A DNA stretch of 64,000 nt from Paraglaciecola marina (lineage in GTDB: Bacteria > Pseudomonadota > Gammaproteobacteria > Enterobacterales > Alteromonadaceae). The translations under genes were made by a program, and so were the position numbers. Positions 35,579 to 46,280 of the stretch are shown here, in pieces. The notes below the pieces were generated by a model, which did no database searches, was not told the DNA's origin, and was given only the letters and a program-made list of their open reading frames with translations. The first letter of the stretch is position 1, and each line of letters opens with the position of its first letter. The stretch is from contig NZ_SAIS01000001.1 of the NCBI RefSeq assembly GCF_004360155.1, positions 248,001 to 312,000 of the forward strand, written 5' to 3'.

Positions 35579-38404
35579 CTATTTATTACTTAATTCTGTG
35601 TATAAAGCCTTAGCTGCGTCCTCATTTGGGAAGTTTTGCTTTTTGCTAAAAAGTGCTTCTAGTTCTGATTTTGCTTCATCTACTAAACCTAATTTATCTA
35701 AGCTGACTGCAATGTAATAGTGTAATACTAAATTTTGCTGATCCCGAAAATAGGCTCTCCTGAGTAACTCTAAACCTTCTCTTGGTTGGTTTTGTTGGGT
35801 AAGTAACCAACCATAAATAGTTAAGGCGTTAGGGTTTTTATTATCTAATTTATAGGATCTTAAAGCATACTCCATGCTTTTTTGTAGATCTGTTTCCATG
35901 TATATGTTTGCTAGCCTATTTAAAATCCCTTGAGGCTCTTTTAAGTCAGGGTGTTGTAATAACCGTTCATACTGTGACGCTGCTAATTCATAGCTTTCTT
36001 GATAGTAGTAATACTGAGCTAGTAAGTTACGAGGGAAAAAACGATTTGGGTACTTATCGACAATTTGATCTATTTTATTCTTAAACGGTGCAGCATCTAT
36101 TCCATTTAGTGTCAACGCGTAGAGTTTTGCTAACGCCAATTCATAGTTTTCGTCCAGCTCAATACTTCTTAAATAGTGTTTATTCGCTTTGATTAAATCA
36201 CCTTGCTGTTCAGCTAACCTACCTTGTAAAAAGAATACTTGAGCTTGCAGTGGATATTTTTCTGATAGATTTGAGAGGTGCTCTGCCGCGGTAACTGTTT
36301 GATTTTCATTAAGTAAAAATTCAGCCAATTGTAGTGCTAATCGCAAACTATTAGGCTGTAATATTTGCGCTTTAATGAGGGACTGCGTTGCAGCGTCTAC
36401 ATCGCCCGCTAGTAATTGTAATTTATGCAATGCAATCATGAGTGCGGCATCATTGTTTCCAAGCCGTTGCAGTTCTTGCATGGTGCGTCGGCTATTTACT
36501 TTGTCATTTTGCGCTATATATATCTGTGCTTTTTGAATCACATATTTGGGGTTTTCTTGATCACCGCTACTTAGTCGGCTTAGTTGCAGTAACGCACTTC
36601 TATATTCTTGTTGTGAGACATATATAGAGGTAAGGCCTTCAAGTGCTGCAACATTTGATTTGTCATTCAAAAGGACTTTTCGATAATTTTGAAGTGCATC
36701 ATTTATTTGATTTTGTTTCACTTGCATTTCAGCAAGTAATAATAGTGCTGCAGGATAATTAGGCTTTTCAACTAATATATAGGTTATTAATTTTTTTGCT
36801 TTATCTAACTGACCTAGTAAGTACCAAGTTGATGCTAGGTTATAGCGTGCCGAAGTAAACTCAGGACTAATGGATAGGGCTTTATTAAAGTAGTCTTGAG
36901 ACCCTTGAATTTGATTGAGTTTTATTAAAATAGCACCTTTTATATTTAAGGAAACAGGGTCTTTTGGATTCAAAGCTAATAATTGGGTAATACTGGTATC
37001 AGCGTTGTCAAAAAGTCCAGCTTGTAAATTTAAGATGCTATGCACTAGCAGCACTGCTTGATTATTTGGAGCTTTCGCTAATAACTTTTCAAGACTCTGT
37101 AATCCTTGTTGTGTCTTACCTCTCGCTATTAGTAACTTTGTTTGTAATAACTGCACCTGAATATTATCTGCGTAGTTCTTAGAGAGTGTTTCTATTAATG
37201 ACAATGCTTTAAAATTTTTGTCATTATTGATATACAAATCCCCTAACATGATTAACGTGTCAGGTAGAGCATCAAACATGCTGACATTTTCTTCCAATAA
37301 CTCCATTGCTTTTTTTTCTTTATTTATTGCAATGTAGCTTTTAGCTAAGTAAATGATTGGAGATAAATCGTTTTTATCAAATTGTCTTAATGCAGTGAAA
37401 TCACGAATAGCAAACTCATAATTTTTTTGCCTAAACTCAATTAACGCCCTTAGAAATAACAGAGACTGATCTTCTACAACTAACTCGTTTGGATAGTTTT
37501 TTATTTTTGCTGATAATTCGTTAAACTTTTTTTCAGCAGCAGGGGCTAGATCTGTTCCTTGTTGTAACCAACTGTTTACTAAAATAGCAAACGGATCATT
37601 GGGGTCAGCAGTTAATATAGTATTGACGGTTTTCTTAGCTGCTTCTTGGTTGCTTGATGCAAGATAAACGTCTGCAAGGTGTCTCAATATGTAAGGGTCA
37701 TTTGAGTTTAGTTCAAAAGCTTTTTCTAAGTAGGTAAGGGCATCTGTCAGGTTGTGCTGTTGCCTAGATACTAAGCCTTTTAATTGCCATGTAATAGCGT
37801 TACTTGGATCTATGTTACCAGCTTGAGACAAGTACTCTTGTGCCTCTGAATAATTTTTTAAGGTTAAAGCAATATTGGCTAAACCATTAAGTTGTTCCGT
37901 CTTATCTTTAGAAATACTTCCTAAATTTTTATAACTCGTAGCGGCACATTCATAATTTTTTGCCTGCATACAAGCGTTTGCTCTTAGTCGTAACCAGTCT
38001 TTTAATTGCGTATCTGGAAATGAATTAAAGCCAGAATAGTCGATAACTTGCTGATATTTTTTTAACTTTATTAAGGTGAGGCCCCAAGAGGTTGCAAATA
38101 AACTAACGTCTGCACCTTGGTTTATCGCTTCTGAAAACTCTACCTCTGCAGTTCGGTATTGACCTTGTTTAGTCAACAATTGCCCCATTAATACTTTAGA
38201 TGGAAGGTTTTCAGGACTTTCATGGAGTGCATTTTTAAGGTGAATCATTGATTCATCAAAACGCTCAGCTTTGTATGCTGATAAAGCATTTTCATAGTGT
38301 AACTGAGAGTCGGCTAGTACTAGGGGAGAAACCAATAAACAGAATGCTAATGTCCATCTTCGTTTCCAAATATGAGGAAGAGTACCTCTCAATATCTCGT
38401 GCAT
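35579..38404 (-). CDS. PEP-CTERM system TPR-repeat protein (PrsT-like)
   Basis: 941 residues made almost wholly of tetratricopeptide repeats from about residue 30 to the end, with the characteristic N..A....Y spacing. The family is associated with PEP-CTERM/exosortase systems. The signal peptide WTLAFCLLVSPLVLA ends near residue 31 without a typical lipobox, so lipid anchoring is doubtful. It follows the PEP-CTERM protein gene by about 85 bases, but a terminator-like hairpin lies between them. It is thought to help assemble or anchor surface polysaccharide or exported proteins; details unknown. Confidence 0.85.
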   Translation of the reverse strand: MHEILRGTLPHIWKRRWTLAFCLLVSPLVLADSQLHYENALSAYKAERFDESMIHLKNALHESPENLPSKVLMGQLLTKQGQYRTAEVEFSEAINQGADVSLFATSWGLTLIKLKKYQQVIDYSGFNSFPDTQLKDWLRLRANACMQAKNYECAATSYKNLGSISKDKTEQLNGLANIALTLKNYSEAQEYLSQAGNIDPSNAITWQLKGLVSRQQHNLTDALTYLEKAFELNSNDPYILRHLADVYLASSNQEAAKKTVNTILTADPNDPFAILVNSWLQQGTDLAPAAEKKFNELSAKIKNYPNELVVEDQSLLFLRALIEFRQKNYEFAIRDFTALRQFDKNDLSPIIYLAKSYIAINKEKKAMELLEENVSMFDALPDTLIMLGDLYINNDKNFKALSLIETLSKNYADNIQVQLLQTKLLIARGKTQQGLQSLEKLLAKAPNNQAVLLVHSILNLQAGLFDNADTSITQLLALNPKDPVSLNIKGAILIKLNQIQGSQDYFNKALSISPEFTSARYNLASTWYLLGQLDKAKKLITYILVEKPNYPAALLLLAEMQVKQNQINDALQNYRKVLLNDKSNVAALEGLTSIYVSQQEYRSALLQLSRLSSGDQENPKYVIQKAQIYIAQNDKVNSRRTMQELQRLGNNDAALMIALHKLQLLAGDVDAATQSLIKAQILQPNSLRLALQLAEFLLNENQTVTAAEHLSNLSEKYPLQAQVFFLQGRLAEQQGDLIKANKHYLRSIELDENYELALAKLYALTLNGIDAAPFKNKIDQIVDKYPNRFFPRNLLAQYYYYQESYELAASQYERLLQHPDLKEPQGILNRLANIYMETDLQKSMEYALRSYKLDNKNPNALTIYGWLLTQQNQPREGLELLRRAYFRDQQNLVLHYYIAVSLDKLGLVDEAKSELEALFSKKQNFPNEDAAKALYTELSNK

Positions 38405-38424
38405 TTAATTGACCTTTAAAAATG

Positions 38425-38451
38425 AAAAAAGACGGATAAATCCATCTTTTT
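38425..38451 (-). terminator. Intrinsic terminator or attenuator after the PEP-CTERM gene
   Basis: AAAAAGACGGAT / ATCCATCTTTTT with a 2-base centre (one G-T pair). T-runs flank both strands. It lies between the PEP-CTERM gene and the TPR gene. Confidence 0.7.
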
Positions 38452-38489
38452 AATCATATCAGCTTAGTCAATCTAACTGAAATCAAACA

Positions 38490-39440
38490 TTACTTTTTGA
38501 ACTTACGACGGGTAATAAATAAGATTCCTAACCCTATAAGTGCAAGACCAGCTGGAGCTGGAACTTCAGTAGAAGGTGTTGTACTGGTGTCTGGTGTATA
38601 AGCAAACAAAGAGTTATGAAGTTCAACATTACCACTATATGACTTGGCCGCTAATGCCCCTTCTAAATGCCCTGTTGAGCTTGATACATCTGCATAGGGA
38701 GCGAGTATAGAGCCAACCCAGCCATCACTTTGGAAACTAATAGAGGTGGCAGTATTAAAATTCCATAAAACTAAAGAGGCTAGTGAATCACCTTGAAGGC
38801 CAGCTCCTTTATTACCAATTTTAGTCGTAATTACTATATCTCCTCCACCTATTACATTAATTACCACTGGAACGTCGGGTAATTGTGCAAGGTCAAGTTC
38901 TCCACCATTACTTAAGTCACTAGCATTGATGTTAATAACATTTAAGCCAGAAGTTTCATTTGCTGTGATTAACTTGTTGTTTTGATCAGAGCCATCAAAG
39001 CTGCCATTTGTTTCTAAACCTGCAAAATAATTACTATCACTTATGACTTGGTCATAGATGCTATTAAATTCAGATGCGAGTGTAGCTTGCGAAACGTTAG
39101 TCGCACTGCCACCACCATTGAGGTTAAAGCCATTAGATGCGGAGCCCCCATAAACAGCATTATGTCCGTTTTGAATGGTTAATTTAGGACTAATATTGCC
39201 GACTACGGTTACGGCGTCAACATTTGGTTCAGAAGATAAGGCGGCTCCAAAAACAATCGTATTTCCATTTACATCCCCGCCAACAAATGCACTGCCTTCA
39301 ACTTCAGCGTTTGTTTGTAGGTCATTTTGAAGAATTAAATTGTACGAACCTACATGAGCTTGGGTGTTTACAGTTGCATTGGCTTGACTAGAAAATAAAC
39401 CTAGAAAAGTTAACGCGGTAAATAGAATTTTAAACTTCAT
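38490..39440 (-). CDS. Choice-of-anchor A family PEP-CTERM surface protein
   Basis: 316 residues from ATG 39440, chosen because the signal peptide MKFKILFTALTFLGLFSSQANA begins there; longer upstream frames are non-coding. The body matches the choice-of-anchor A domain (HVGSYNLILQNDLQTNAEVE, SAFVGGDVNG and similar beta-helical repeats). The C-terminus is a PEP-CTERM sorting signal: VPAPAGLALIGLGILF followed by RRKFKK. The signal should be cut by an exosortase, but no exosortase gene is in the window. Confidence 0.9.
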   Translation of the reverse strand: MKFKILFTALTFLGLFSSQANATVNTQAHVGSYNLILQNDLQTNAEVEGSAFVGGDVNGNTIVFGAALSSEPNVDAVTVVGNISPKLTIQNGHNAVYGGSASNGFNLNGGGSATNVSQATLASEFNSIYDQVISDSNYFAGLETNGSFDGSDQNNKLITANETSGLNVININASDLSNGGELDLAQLPDVPVVINVIGGGDIVITTKIGNKGAGLQGDSLASLVLWNFNTATSISFQSDGWVGSILAPYADVSSSTGHLEGALAAKSYSGNVELHNSLFAYTPDTSTTPSTEVPAPAGLALIGLGILFITRRKFKK

Positions 39441-39694
39441 AAAATATACCTTGAGAAATCGATAACAACATTTTCCTTGATTAAGCATTAATTGTGCCAT
39501 GTATGTAAGTTGTTGTTTTATAATTTCTTTTAATTGTTTGTTTGTTCTTTTTATATTTTGGTGTAAAAATATTTGACAAATCAATACAAGTTAACAGACT
39601 AAATATTGTACTTTTGTTAAATTATTAGACAAGAGTGGTTGAGGTTGAAGTTTTATCTGCTGGTATTAATTTTGATACAAGAGTTGGCGTATTC
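39441..39694. other. Regulatory gap upstream of the PEP-CTERM gene
   Basis: 254 AT-rich bases without a gene. It presumably holds the minus-strand promoter of the PEP-CTERM gene; no strong consensus was recognised. Confidence 0.4.
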
Positions 39695-40102
39695 TTAATA
39701 ATCTACTTTACGCCTAAGGGCTTTAGTCTTTCCAGATTTTACTTTACTGTCGACTCGTTTTCTTTGAGAACTACGAGTGGGTTTGGTGGCTCGGCGGGCT
39801 TTTTGCAATTTACCTGCTTCTATTAATATTTCGGTTAATCTATCTAATGCATCCTGTTTGTTCATTTCTTGGGTGCGATGACTCTGCGCTTTGATGATTA
39901 AAATACCATCTTGGGTAATACGTTTGTCTTTAACAGATAAAAGCTTTTGCTTTACGTATTCAGGAATAGGCGCCTGTTTGATATTAAATCTTAAGTGAAT
40001 CGCACTAGATACTTTATTAACATTTTGCCCCCCTGCACCCTGCGCCCGCATGGCGCTTAAATCGATAGCAGTTGATAAATGCTCTAGGTTAGGAATGTAC
40101 AC
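39695..40102 (-). CDS. arfB: Alternative ribosome-rescue factor B (peptidyl-tRNA hydrolase YaeJ-type)
   Basis: 135 residues. The catalytic GGQ motif sits in RAQGAGGQNVNKVSSAIHLRF, and the lysine/arginine-rich tail (RRATKPTRSSQRKRVDSKVK) inserts into the mRNA channel of stalled ribosomes. Length and layout match E. coli ArfB (140 residues). It releases peptides from non-stop complexes. It lies 2 bases after the CPBP gene. Confidence 0.95.
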   Translation of the reverse strand: MYIPNLEHLSTAIDLSAMRAQGAGGQNVNKVSSAIHLRFNIKQAPIPEYVKQKLLSVKDKRITQDGILIIKAQSHRTQEMNKQDALDRLTEILIEAGKLQKARRATKPTRSSQRKRVDSKVKSGKTKALRRKVDY

Positions 40103-40104
40103 AG

Positions 40105-40767
40105 TTAGGATCCTGGAAAGGCAAGCATTTCACCTAAGCCTAAAGTGAATAACCATAAGCCGTAAGCTGAGTGCTCTAGGCTGGTTAATAATAAAGAACG
40201 GCTTTTTTGATAAGTTAATGCGAAAAACACCCCACCAATAAATGTCAGTAAAAATACCAGCCCATTTAAGAATATTAAATGAGCAAAACAAAATAATGAT
40301 GCATTAAAAACGATTAATAGGCGCTGATTTAAAATCAAGCCACCGTAGCGTTTGTAAAAGAATACCCTATATAAAAATTCTTGTGGGTAAACTGAACACA
40401 CAGCATAAAAAATACAGATCCCAAACCATAGGAAAGGGTTGCCAGTTACCACAGAAAATAAAGACTCAGGCATAGTTATGGTGACTAAAATTAATGAAAC
40501 GATGACGAATATTAAAAAACGTAACCAAATCATCAAGGAGCCTGAGTAATGGCCAAAGTGCAATAAATGTTGCCCCTTTAATAACCCCATATTTTTACTT
40601 TGATAGATACAGTAAAAAATGCCACTGAGTACTAAGCAGAGTTTTAACCAAGTGGATATTGGTAATAATAATGAAGCTGGTAAACAAACAAATAACCAGC
40701 CTAACTCTAACCATAAAAAAGTATTAGAGGCGCAATTGTTGTTAGCCATTGCTACTGTATCTTTCAA
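40105..40767 (-). CDS. CPBP-family intramembrane glutamic endopeptidase
   Basis: 220 residues with about six membrane helices. The CPBP motif region reads YPQEFLYRVFF, where the second Glu and the Arg of EExxxR are kept but the first Glu is Gln. The second motif FCFAHL and a third motif with LEHSAYG follow. Such proteins are Rce1-like proteases or bacteriocin immunity factors. Because of the Gln substitution, activity is uncertain. An internal ATG seven codons in is an alternative start. Confidence 0.75.
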   Translation of the reverse strand: MKDTVAMANNNCASNTFLWLELGWLFVCLPASLLLPISTWLKLCLVLSGIFYCIYQSKNMGLLKGQHLLHFGHYSGSLMIWLRFLIFVIVSLILVTITMPESLFSVVTGNPFLWFGICIFYAVCSVYPQEFLYRVFFYKRYGGLILNQRLLIVFNASLFCFAHLIFLNGLVFLLTFIGGVFFALTYQKSRSLLLTSLEHSAYGLWLFTLGLGEMLAFPGS

Positions 40768-40783
40768 GAGAGCTCAGATCCCC

Positions 40784-41083
40784 TTAGGGTAAAACTACTT
40801 TATAAGGCTTAACTACGACTTTTTCATAGACACCAGCTAGGGCATAAGGGTCAGTGTCAGCCCATGCTTTAGCTTCTTCTAAACTTGGGAAGTCGACTAT
40901 AACTACTGATCCTGTAAAACCAGCTTCGCCGGGATCGTCGCTATCTATTGCTGGACATGGACCAGCCACAAGGACTCTTCCCTGGTCTGCTAATACTTGA
41001 ATACGCTCTAGGTGGGCAGCTCGTGTTTTTTTACGTAGAGGTAGACTGTTTTCTACGTCTTCAGAATATATGACGTACCACAT
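40784..41083 (-). CDS. yciI: YciI-family protein
   Basis: 99 residues with the YciI hallmarks: [17 protein letters not shown] at the start, [19 protein letters not shown] with the catalytic-site His, and [20 protein letters not shown]. The dimeric ferredoxin-like domain may act in enzymatic ring chemistry, but its role is unclear. It is located just after trpA on the same strand, as in E. coli, and may belong to the same transcript. Confidence 0.92.
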   Translation of the reverse strand: MWYVIYSEDVENSLPLRKKTRAAHLERIQVLADQGRVLVAGPCPAIDSDDPGEAGFTGSVVIVDFPSLEEAKAWADTDPYALAGVYEKVVVKPYKVVLP

Positions 41084-41138
41084 AATATTTCCTTAGTGTA
41101 AGCCCTTGAAGGTTTTATATCCTTAAGGGCGAGATTGA

Positions 41139-41957
41139 TTATTTACTTGTTGCAGCTTTCATATTTGAAACAAAGGTTTTGAGCTTTTCTAACATCACTT
41201 CAGGTTGCCCTAAGTTTTCTGCAATAATATTTACCGTTGCTGAGCCAGAAATTGCACCTGCTGCGCCAGATTTTATGGCATCTGCTACTTGCTCTGGTGT
41301 TGAAATACCAAACCCAAGTAATGGGGGGGCAACCTTGTACTGGGCTAGCTTATTGATGAGGTCACTGGCAGGTATACTCACCGCGGTTTCAGCGCCTGTC
41401 ACCCCAGCTCGTCCTAGTAAATAGGTGTAACCTTGTGACTTTTTACCAATTTCAGCTAGGGTTTCATCGCTGGCATTAGGCGGTGCAATTAATATTTGTT
41501 TAATACCAGTTTGCTCTGCAACGGCAATAAAACGGTCAGCTTCTCGTAGCGGTACATCGGCAATTAAAATGGAGTCAACACCCGCATCAGCAGCATCTTG
41601 ATAGAACTTCTCGATGCCACGCTTGAGTACTAGGTTACTGTATAAAAGCAAACCAATTGGGATCTCTTTATCGGCTTCTCGCACTTTTTTAATCACCTCA
41701 AAACATTCTGTGGTTTTGATTTTGTGACTCAAGGCACGGATAGCTGCATTTTGAATGGTTGGGCCATCTGCAATGGGATCTGAGTAGGGGAAACCTAGCT
41801 CTAAGGCGTCTGCTCCACCTTCGATTAAGGCGTTGATAATATCGACTGAGGTATCTGCATCAGGATCACCTACCATTACGAAAGGAACAAAGGCACCTTG
41901 CTTATCTTGGTCTAACTTTTTAAACATATTGCTGTAGCGATCGATTGTATTAGTCAT
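41139..41957 (-). CDS. trpA: Tryptophan synthase alpha chain
   Basis: 272 residues from ATG 41957, chosen because GGAGGAG precedes it within the end of trpB; an upstream start at 42002 would be poorly placed. Catalytic Glu in [13 protein letters not shown] and [15 protein letters not shown] are conserved. It cleaves indole-3-glycerol phosphate to indole for TrpB. Its start overlaps the trpB stop by 8 bases (translational coupling). Confidence 0.97.
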   Translation of the reverse strand: MTNTIDRYSNMFKKLDQDKQGAFVPFVMVGDPDADTSVDIINALIEGGADALELGFPYSDPIADGPTIQNAAIRALSHKIKTTECFEVIKKVREADKEIPIGLLLYSNLVLKRGIEKFYQDAADAGVDSILIADVPLREADRFIAVAEQTGIKQILIAPPNASDETLAEIGKKSQGYTYLLGRAGVTGAETAVSIPASDLINKLAQYKVAPPLLGFGISTPEQVADAIKSGAAGAISGSATVNIIAENLGQPEVMLEKLKTFVSNMKAATSK

Positions 41958-43152
41958 TATCTGCTCCTCCCGTAAAAGCATCGCCCAAGATACTGTGAAC
42001 ATGGGCTAAATCTTTGTCGCCTCTTCCTGATAAGTTGACCACAATTATGGTGTCGTCTTCTGCTTCATCAGCCATATTCAAACCATGTGCTAGAGCATGG
42101 GATGACTCAAGTGCTGGGATTATCCCTTCTTTACGTGACAATATTTGAAACGCAATTAAGGCCTCTTCGTCTGTTACCGACACATATTCAGCACGGCCAA
42201 TATCAGACAAGTAAGCGTGTTGTGGCCCTACAGCTGGGTAGTCTAAGCCAGCAGATACAGAGTAAGACTCTTCTATTTGGCCGTCTTCATCTTGCATTAT
42301 GTAGCTGTAAGCACCGTGTAAAATACCGGTAGTACCTTTCCCAAGTGCCGCGCCGTGCTCTTTGGTATGCACACCTTTACCAGCAGGCTCTACGCCAACT
42401 AGTCTTACGCTTGGTTCGTCGATAAAGTCAGCGAACATGCCAATGGCATTTGAACCACCGCCGACACAAGCGACAACTGCATCTGGCAAGCGACCTTCTT
42501 TCTCTAAAATTTGCGCACGGGTTTCTTCACCAATCATGCGATGAAACTCTCTTACTATGGTCGGGAATGGGTGAGGGCCCGCTGCCGTACCTAATAGGTA
42601 GTGTGCTTTGTCATAACTTGCAGACCAGTCACGCATCGCTTCGTTTACAGCATCTTTAAGAGTGCCAGAACCCGCAGTGACGGGAATAACTTCAGCGCCC
42701 ATTAATCGCATTCTAAATACGTTCGGGGCTTGACGCTCAACATCTTTAGCACCCATATAAATACGGGCTTTTAAGCCCATTAAAGCACAGGCTAATGCCG
42801 TAGCTACACCATGTTGTCCCGCACCAGTTTCGGCAATAACTTCAGTTTTACCCATGCGTTTGGTAAGTAATGCTTGGCCTAAAACCTGATTGGTTTTGTG
42901 GGCTCCACCATGTAATAAGTCTTCACGTTTGAGGTAAAGTTTTACTTTAGGGTTGCTGACTAAATTACGGGTTAAGGTCATGGCTGTTGGGCGGCCAGCG
43001 TAATCTTTTAATAGGCCCATAAACTCAGCCTGAAACTCAGGATCTTTTTGAGCGTCAATAAAAGCTTGTTCAAGCTGGTCTAATGCAGGAATAAGTAACT
43101 CGGGCACATACATGCCTCCGTATTCCCCAAATTTACTATCTAAATGATTCAT
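41950..43152 (-). CDS. trpB: Tryptophan synthase beta chain
   Basis: 400 residues, PLP enzyme. The PLP lysine lies in the [18 protein letters not shown] motif, with [12 protein letters not shown] and the glycine-rich [13 protein letters not shown]. It condenses indole with serine to tryptophan. Part of trpE-G-D-CF-B-A, 65 bases after trpCF and overlapping trpA. Confidence 0.98.
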   Translation of the reverse strand: MNHLDSKFGEYGGMYVPELLIPALDQLEQAFIDAQKDPEFQAEFMGLLKDYAGRPTAMTLTRNLVSNPKVKLYLKREDLLHGGAHKTNQVLGQALLTKRMGKTEVIAETGAGQHGVATALACALMGLKARIYMGAKDVERQAPNVFRMRLMGAEVIPVTAGSGTLKDAVNEAMRDWSASYDKAHYLLGTAAGPHPFPTIVREFHRMIGEETRAQILEKEGRLPDAVVACVGGGSNAIGMFADFIDEPSVRLVGVEPAGKGVHTKEHGAALGKGTTGILHGAYSYIMQDEDGQIEESYSVSAGLDYPAVGPQHAYLSDIGRAEYVSVTDEEALIAFQILSRKEGIIPALESSHALAHGLNMADEAEDDTIIVVNLSGRGDKDLAHVHSILGDAFTGGADND

Positions 43153-43217
43153 CTATTACTCACTTTAAATTTTGTAGTTTTTGAGACTTTCGCTTTGGCT
43201 ACAGTCACAAATTGCAC

Positions 43218-44603
43218 TTAATATTTTCTTAATTCACTAAACGCTTGGTCAATTTTTGTTTGCGCTTTAATACCCGGAGTGGTTTCAACTCCTGAGTTTA
43301 AATCAAGCATGGCAAGTCCATAATTAGCTGCTTGTTTTATATTGTCTGGATTGATGCCACCGGCTAAAACAATTTTAGACTTGTCGGTGATCCCATCTAA
43401 CAATTGCCAACTAAATGTTTGGCCTGTGCCCCCAGATTGCTCTCCCACTTGGCAATCTAACAAGAAATAGTCGACGTTTTTTTCATGCATGTCTGGCAAG
43501 CTATCTTTTACCCCTTTAGCTATCCATATTTGGCAATTAGGATTTAATTGAACGCCTAATTGATCAATATACTTTTGGTCTTCTTTACCGTGTAACTGCA
43601 CAGCTGCTAAGTTAAATTCTTTGGAATAACGCACCACTTTTTCTATTGGTGCATCTACAAATACCCCAACGTAGTTAAATGGCACAGCGTAAGTGATTTG
43701 TCTGGCCTGCTCTAAGGTAACGTAGCGCTTAGATTTTTCAGCAAATATTAAACCGGCATAGCTTGCTGGGCTGTCTTTTACCATTTTTGCACCCGACAAG
43801 CTGGTGGTACCGCAAATTTTTACTTTGCCATAAATCAACTGTTTAGTAGCTAGCTTTACATCCGCTTCTGCCATTAATGAGCTACCCACTAAAAAGCCAT
43901 CAGCGATAGGAGCAAGTCTCAATACGTCTTGATGAGTGTAAATTCCAGACTCTGAAATGATCACATGATCATGCTTTGCATGTTCTTTGATAAGCGGAAC
44001 TAAGCGTTCTGTGGTTGCTAAATCTGTACTTAAATCTCGTAAGTCGCGGTTATTAATACCGATGATTTTGGCTTTTAGTTGGCAGGCTCTTAGTACTTCT
44101 TCTTCGTTACTGACCTCTGTTAACACGTCTAGTTGGTAACGTTCAGCTAGGGTTGCAAGGCTGGTGTAATCTTCATCGCTTAAAACGGATAACATCAATA
44201 AAACTGCATCGGCATTATGATGACGAGCTAAATAAATTTGATAAGGCTCAATGAAAAAATCTTTGTTAATAACAGGTTGAGTAACGTTAGCACGGACATA
44301 TTCTAAGTACTCAAACTTACCTTGAAAATACTTTTCATCTGTTAGTACTGAGATACAGGCCGCATAAGGACTGTAAGCCTGGATAATTTCATCTAGATTA
44401 AAGTCTTTACGGATTAATCCCTTTGAAGGAGATGCTTTTTTACACTCTAATATAAAACCAGCATTGGGCTGGGCTAGGGCATCATAAAAGCTTCTATCTG
44501 ATGGGGTTAAATCATCAATAAAGGTTTCTAGAGGTAAATCTAGCTTACGTTGTGCAATTTCTTGTTGCTTGTCTAAAACGATTTTTTCTAATACGTTTGC
44601 CAT
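43218..44603 (-). CDS. trpCF: Bifunctional indole-3-glycerol phosphate synthase / phosphoribosylanthranilate isomerase
   Basis: 461 residues, two TIM barrels in the order TrpC (about 1-255) then TrpF (about 256-461). TrpC motifs include ILECKKASPSKGLIRKDF, and TrpF starts VKICGTTSLSGAKMV and ends LAGGINPDNIKQAANYGL. The E. coli-type fusion carries out two consecutive steps from PRA to indoleglycerol phosphate. It is named trpC in E. coli annotations. Confidence 0.97.
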   Translation of the reverse strand: MANVLEKIVLDKQQEIAQRKLDLPLETFIDDLTPSDRSFYDALAQPNAGFILECKKASPSKGLIRKDFNLDEIIQAYSPYAACISVLTDEKYFQGKFEYLEYVRANVTQPVINKDFFIEPYQIYLARHHNADAVLLMLSVLSDEDYTSLATLAERYQLDVLTEVSNEEEVLRACQLKAKIIGINNRDLRDLSTDLATTERLVPLIKEHAKHDHVIISESGIYTHQDVLRLAPIADGFLVGSSLMAEADVKLATKQLIYGKVKICGTTSLSGAKMVKDSPASYAGLIFAEKSKRYVTLEQARQITYAVPFNYVGVFVDAPIEKVVRYSKEFNLAAVQLHGKEDQKYIDQLGVQLNPNCQIWIAKGVKDSLPDMHEKNVDYFLLDCQVGEQSGGTGQTFSWQLLDGITDKSKIVLAGGINPDNIKQAANYGLAMLDLNSGVETTPGIKAQTKIDQAFSELRKY

Positions 44604-44619
44604 CTACTTAAGTATCCCC

Positions 44620-45633
44620 TTACAAATTTTGGCTGATATCAGCAGATTGTTTAATGGTGGCCAATGGTAACTTTTGCTCCATGGCAGTTATGGCCATTTG
44701 CGCACCTAGGGCAAAGGAGTCTGCTTTACCGCAAAGTTTAAGTAGCGCACCGGTATTCATAGCTACGGCGGCTTGATGTGCTGGCTGCCCTTTACCGATT
44801 AAAACGTTTTCGATTAAGGTTTTGTTTTCTTTTGGGTCTCCACCTTTAATGGCCTCTAGTGGGTAGTTTTCAAGACCAAAATCTGCTGGTGATAAGGAAT
44901 ATTCAGATAATTCTACCCCGTTTACTTCTACCACCTGAGTATCGCCATGCAAAGCAAATTCATCTAAACCGCTACCATGGACAACAAGGGCTTTTTGGTA
45001 ACCCAGTAATTGTAGGGTTTGCGCAAAGGGCTTTAATAATTCCGGAGCGTAAACACCAATTATTATATGGCTTGGCCTAGCTGGGTTTACTAAAGGCCCT
45101 AGTAAGTTAAATAAGGTGCGAGTTTTAAGTGTGGTTCGTACTGGCATGGCATGACGAATACCAGAGTGATAATTGGGGGCAAACAAAAAGCACAAGTTTG
45201 ATGCATCAAGGCATTTACGTGCAGTATCTGCAGACATGGTGAGTTCAACATTAAAGGCTTTGAATAAATCGGCAGAGCCAGACTTGCTCGATACACTACG
45301 ATTACCATGCTTTGCTACAGGTAAGCCACAACTTGCAGCAATAATTGCAGAGGCTGACGAAATATTAATGGTGTTATGACCATCACCGCCTGTGCCAACT
45401 ATGTCGGCAAAGTCATAATCTGGACGAGGAAAAGCTCCAGCATTTGCGATTAAGGCATTAGCAGCACCAGCGATTTCGCAAGGTTGTTCACCTTTTATTT
45501 TTAGGGCGGTAAGCAAAGAAGATAAAACAATATCGTCCACTTGGCCTGTGACTACCTCTGAAAACACTTGGGTAACGTCATCTTGCTTTATATCTTGGCC
45601 TTTATATAGCTGTTCAAGAATAGTGTTGATCAT
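44620..45633 (-). CDS. trpD: Anthranilate phosphoribosyltransferase
   Basis: 337 residues, not fused to trpG (unlike E. coli). The glycine-rich [13 protein letters not shown] motif and [17 protein letters not shown] are conserved. It transfers phosphoribosyl to anthranilate. It lies 5 bases after trpG and 16 before trpCF. Confidence 0.97.
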   Translation of the reverse strand: MINTILEQLYKGQDIKQDDVTQVFSEVVTGQVDDIVLSSLLTALKIKGEQPCEIAGAANALIANAGAFPRPDYDFADIVGTGGDGHNTINISSASAIIAASCGLPVAKHGNRSVSSKSGSADLFKAFNVELTMSADTARKCLDASNLCFLFAPNYHSGIRHAMPVRTTLKTRTLFNLLGPLVNPARPSHIIIGVYAPELLKPFAQTLQLLGYQKALVVHGSGLDEFALHGDTQVVEVNGVELSEYSLSPADFGLENYPLEAIKGGDPKENKTLIENVLIGKGQPAHQAAVAMNTGALLKLCGKADSFALGAQMAITAMEQKLPLATIKQSADISQNL

Positions 45634-45638
45634 CTGTT

Positions 45639-46280
45639 TTAAGCCTTTTCTTGAGTTAAAAATTGTATACTTTGCATAAGTAGTTGACTGCCATGGGAGG
45701 TCAGAATTGATTCAGGATGAAACTGAAACCCAAGCATTTTATCTTGTAAGTGCGCCACTGCCATAGGGATCTCTTCATAATTTGCTAATAGGGTAAGCTC
45801 TTCTGGCATTTCGCTGGCCATCAATGAATGATAACGAGCTACAGGCAATGGTTGCGGCATATCTGCAAACATTTTATCACCGCAGTGTTCTATAAAAGAA
45901 GACTTGCCGTGCATAACTTTATTGGCACGAATAATTTTACCGCCATAAGCTTCAACAATTGCTTGATGCCCTAGGCAAATCCCTAGCACTGGAAATTGAC
46001 CCTTTACTAAATTAAGTAAGGTCAGCATTGAACCGGCTTGGGCTGGATTACCAGGCCCTGGAGAAAGCATTAACATAACTTGTTTGGTGTTGCCTTGTTG
46101 ATCTTTTTCAAGAGCCTTTTGTTGCATTTTTTGCAAGATAAGTTGTGCTGGCACTGAGTTACGGTAAACGATCAACTCCAAGCCTAAGGTTCTTAGTTCA
46201 TCCACTAGGTTGTAGGTAAATGAGTCAAAGTTATCTAATAAAAATACGCAAATTGGTTTTTGTGAAGTTGCAGTATTCAT
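45639..46280 (-). CDS. trpG: Anthranilate synthase glutamine amidotransferase component
   Basis: 213 residues, a class I amidotransferase. Nucleophile Cys in [16 protein letters not shown] and the His/Glu of [13 protein letters not shown] are conserved. The anthranilate synthase marker [13 protein letters not shown] is at the N-terminus. Its start overlaps the trpE stop by one base (TAATG). It supplies ammonia to TrpE. Confidence 0.97.
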   Translation of the reverse strand: MNTATSQKPICVFLLDNFDSFTYNLVDELRTLGLELIVYRNSVPAQLILQKMQQKALEKDQQGNTKQVMLMLSPGPGNPAQAGSMLTLLNLVKGQFPVLGICLGHQAIVEAYGGKIIRANKVMHGKSSFIEHCGDKMFADMPQPLPVARYHSLMASEMPEELTLLANYEEIPMAVAHLQDKMLGFQFHPESILTSHGSQLLMQSIQFLTQEKA

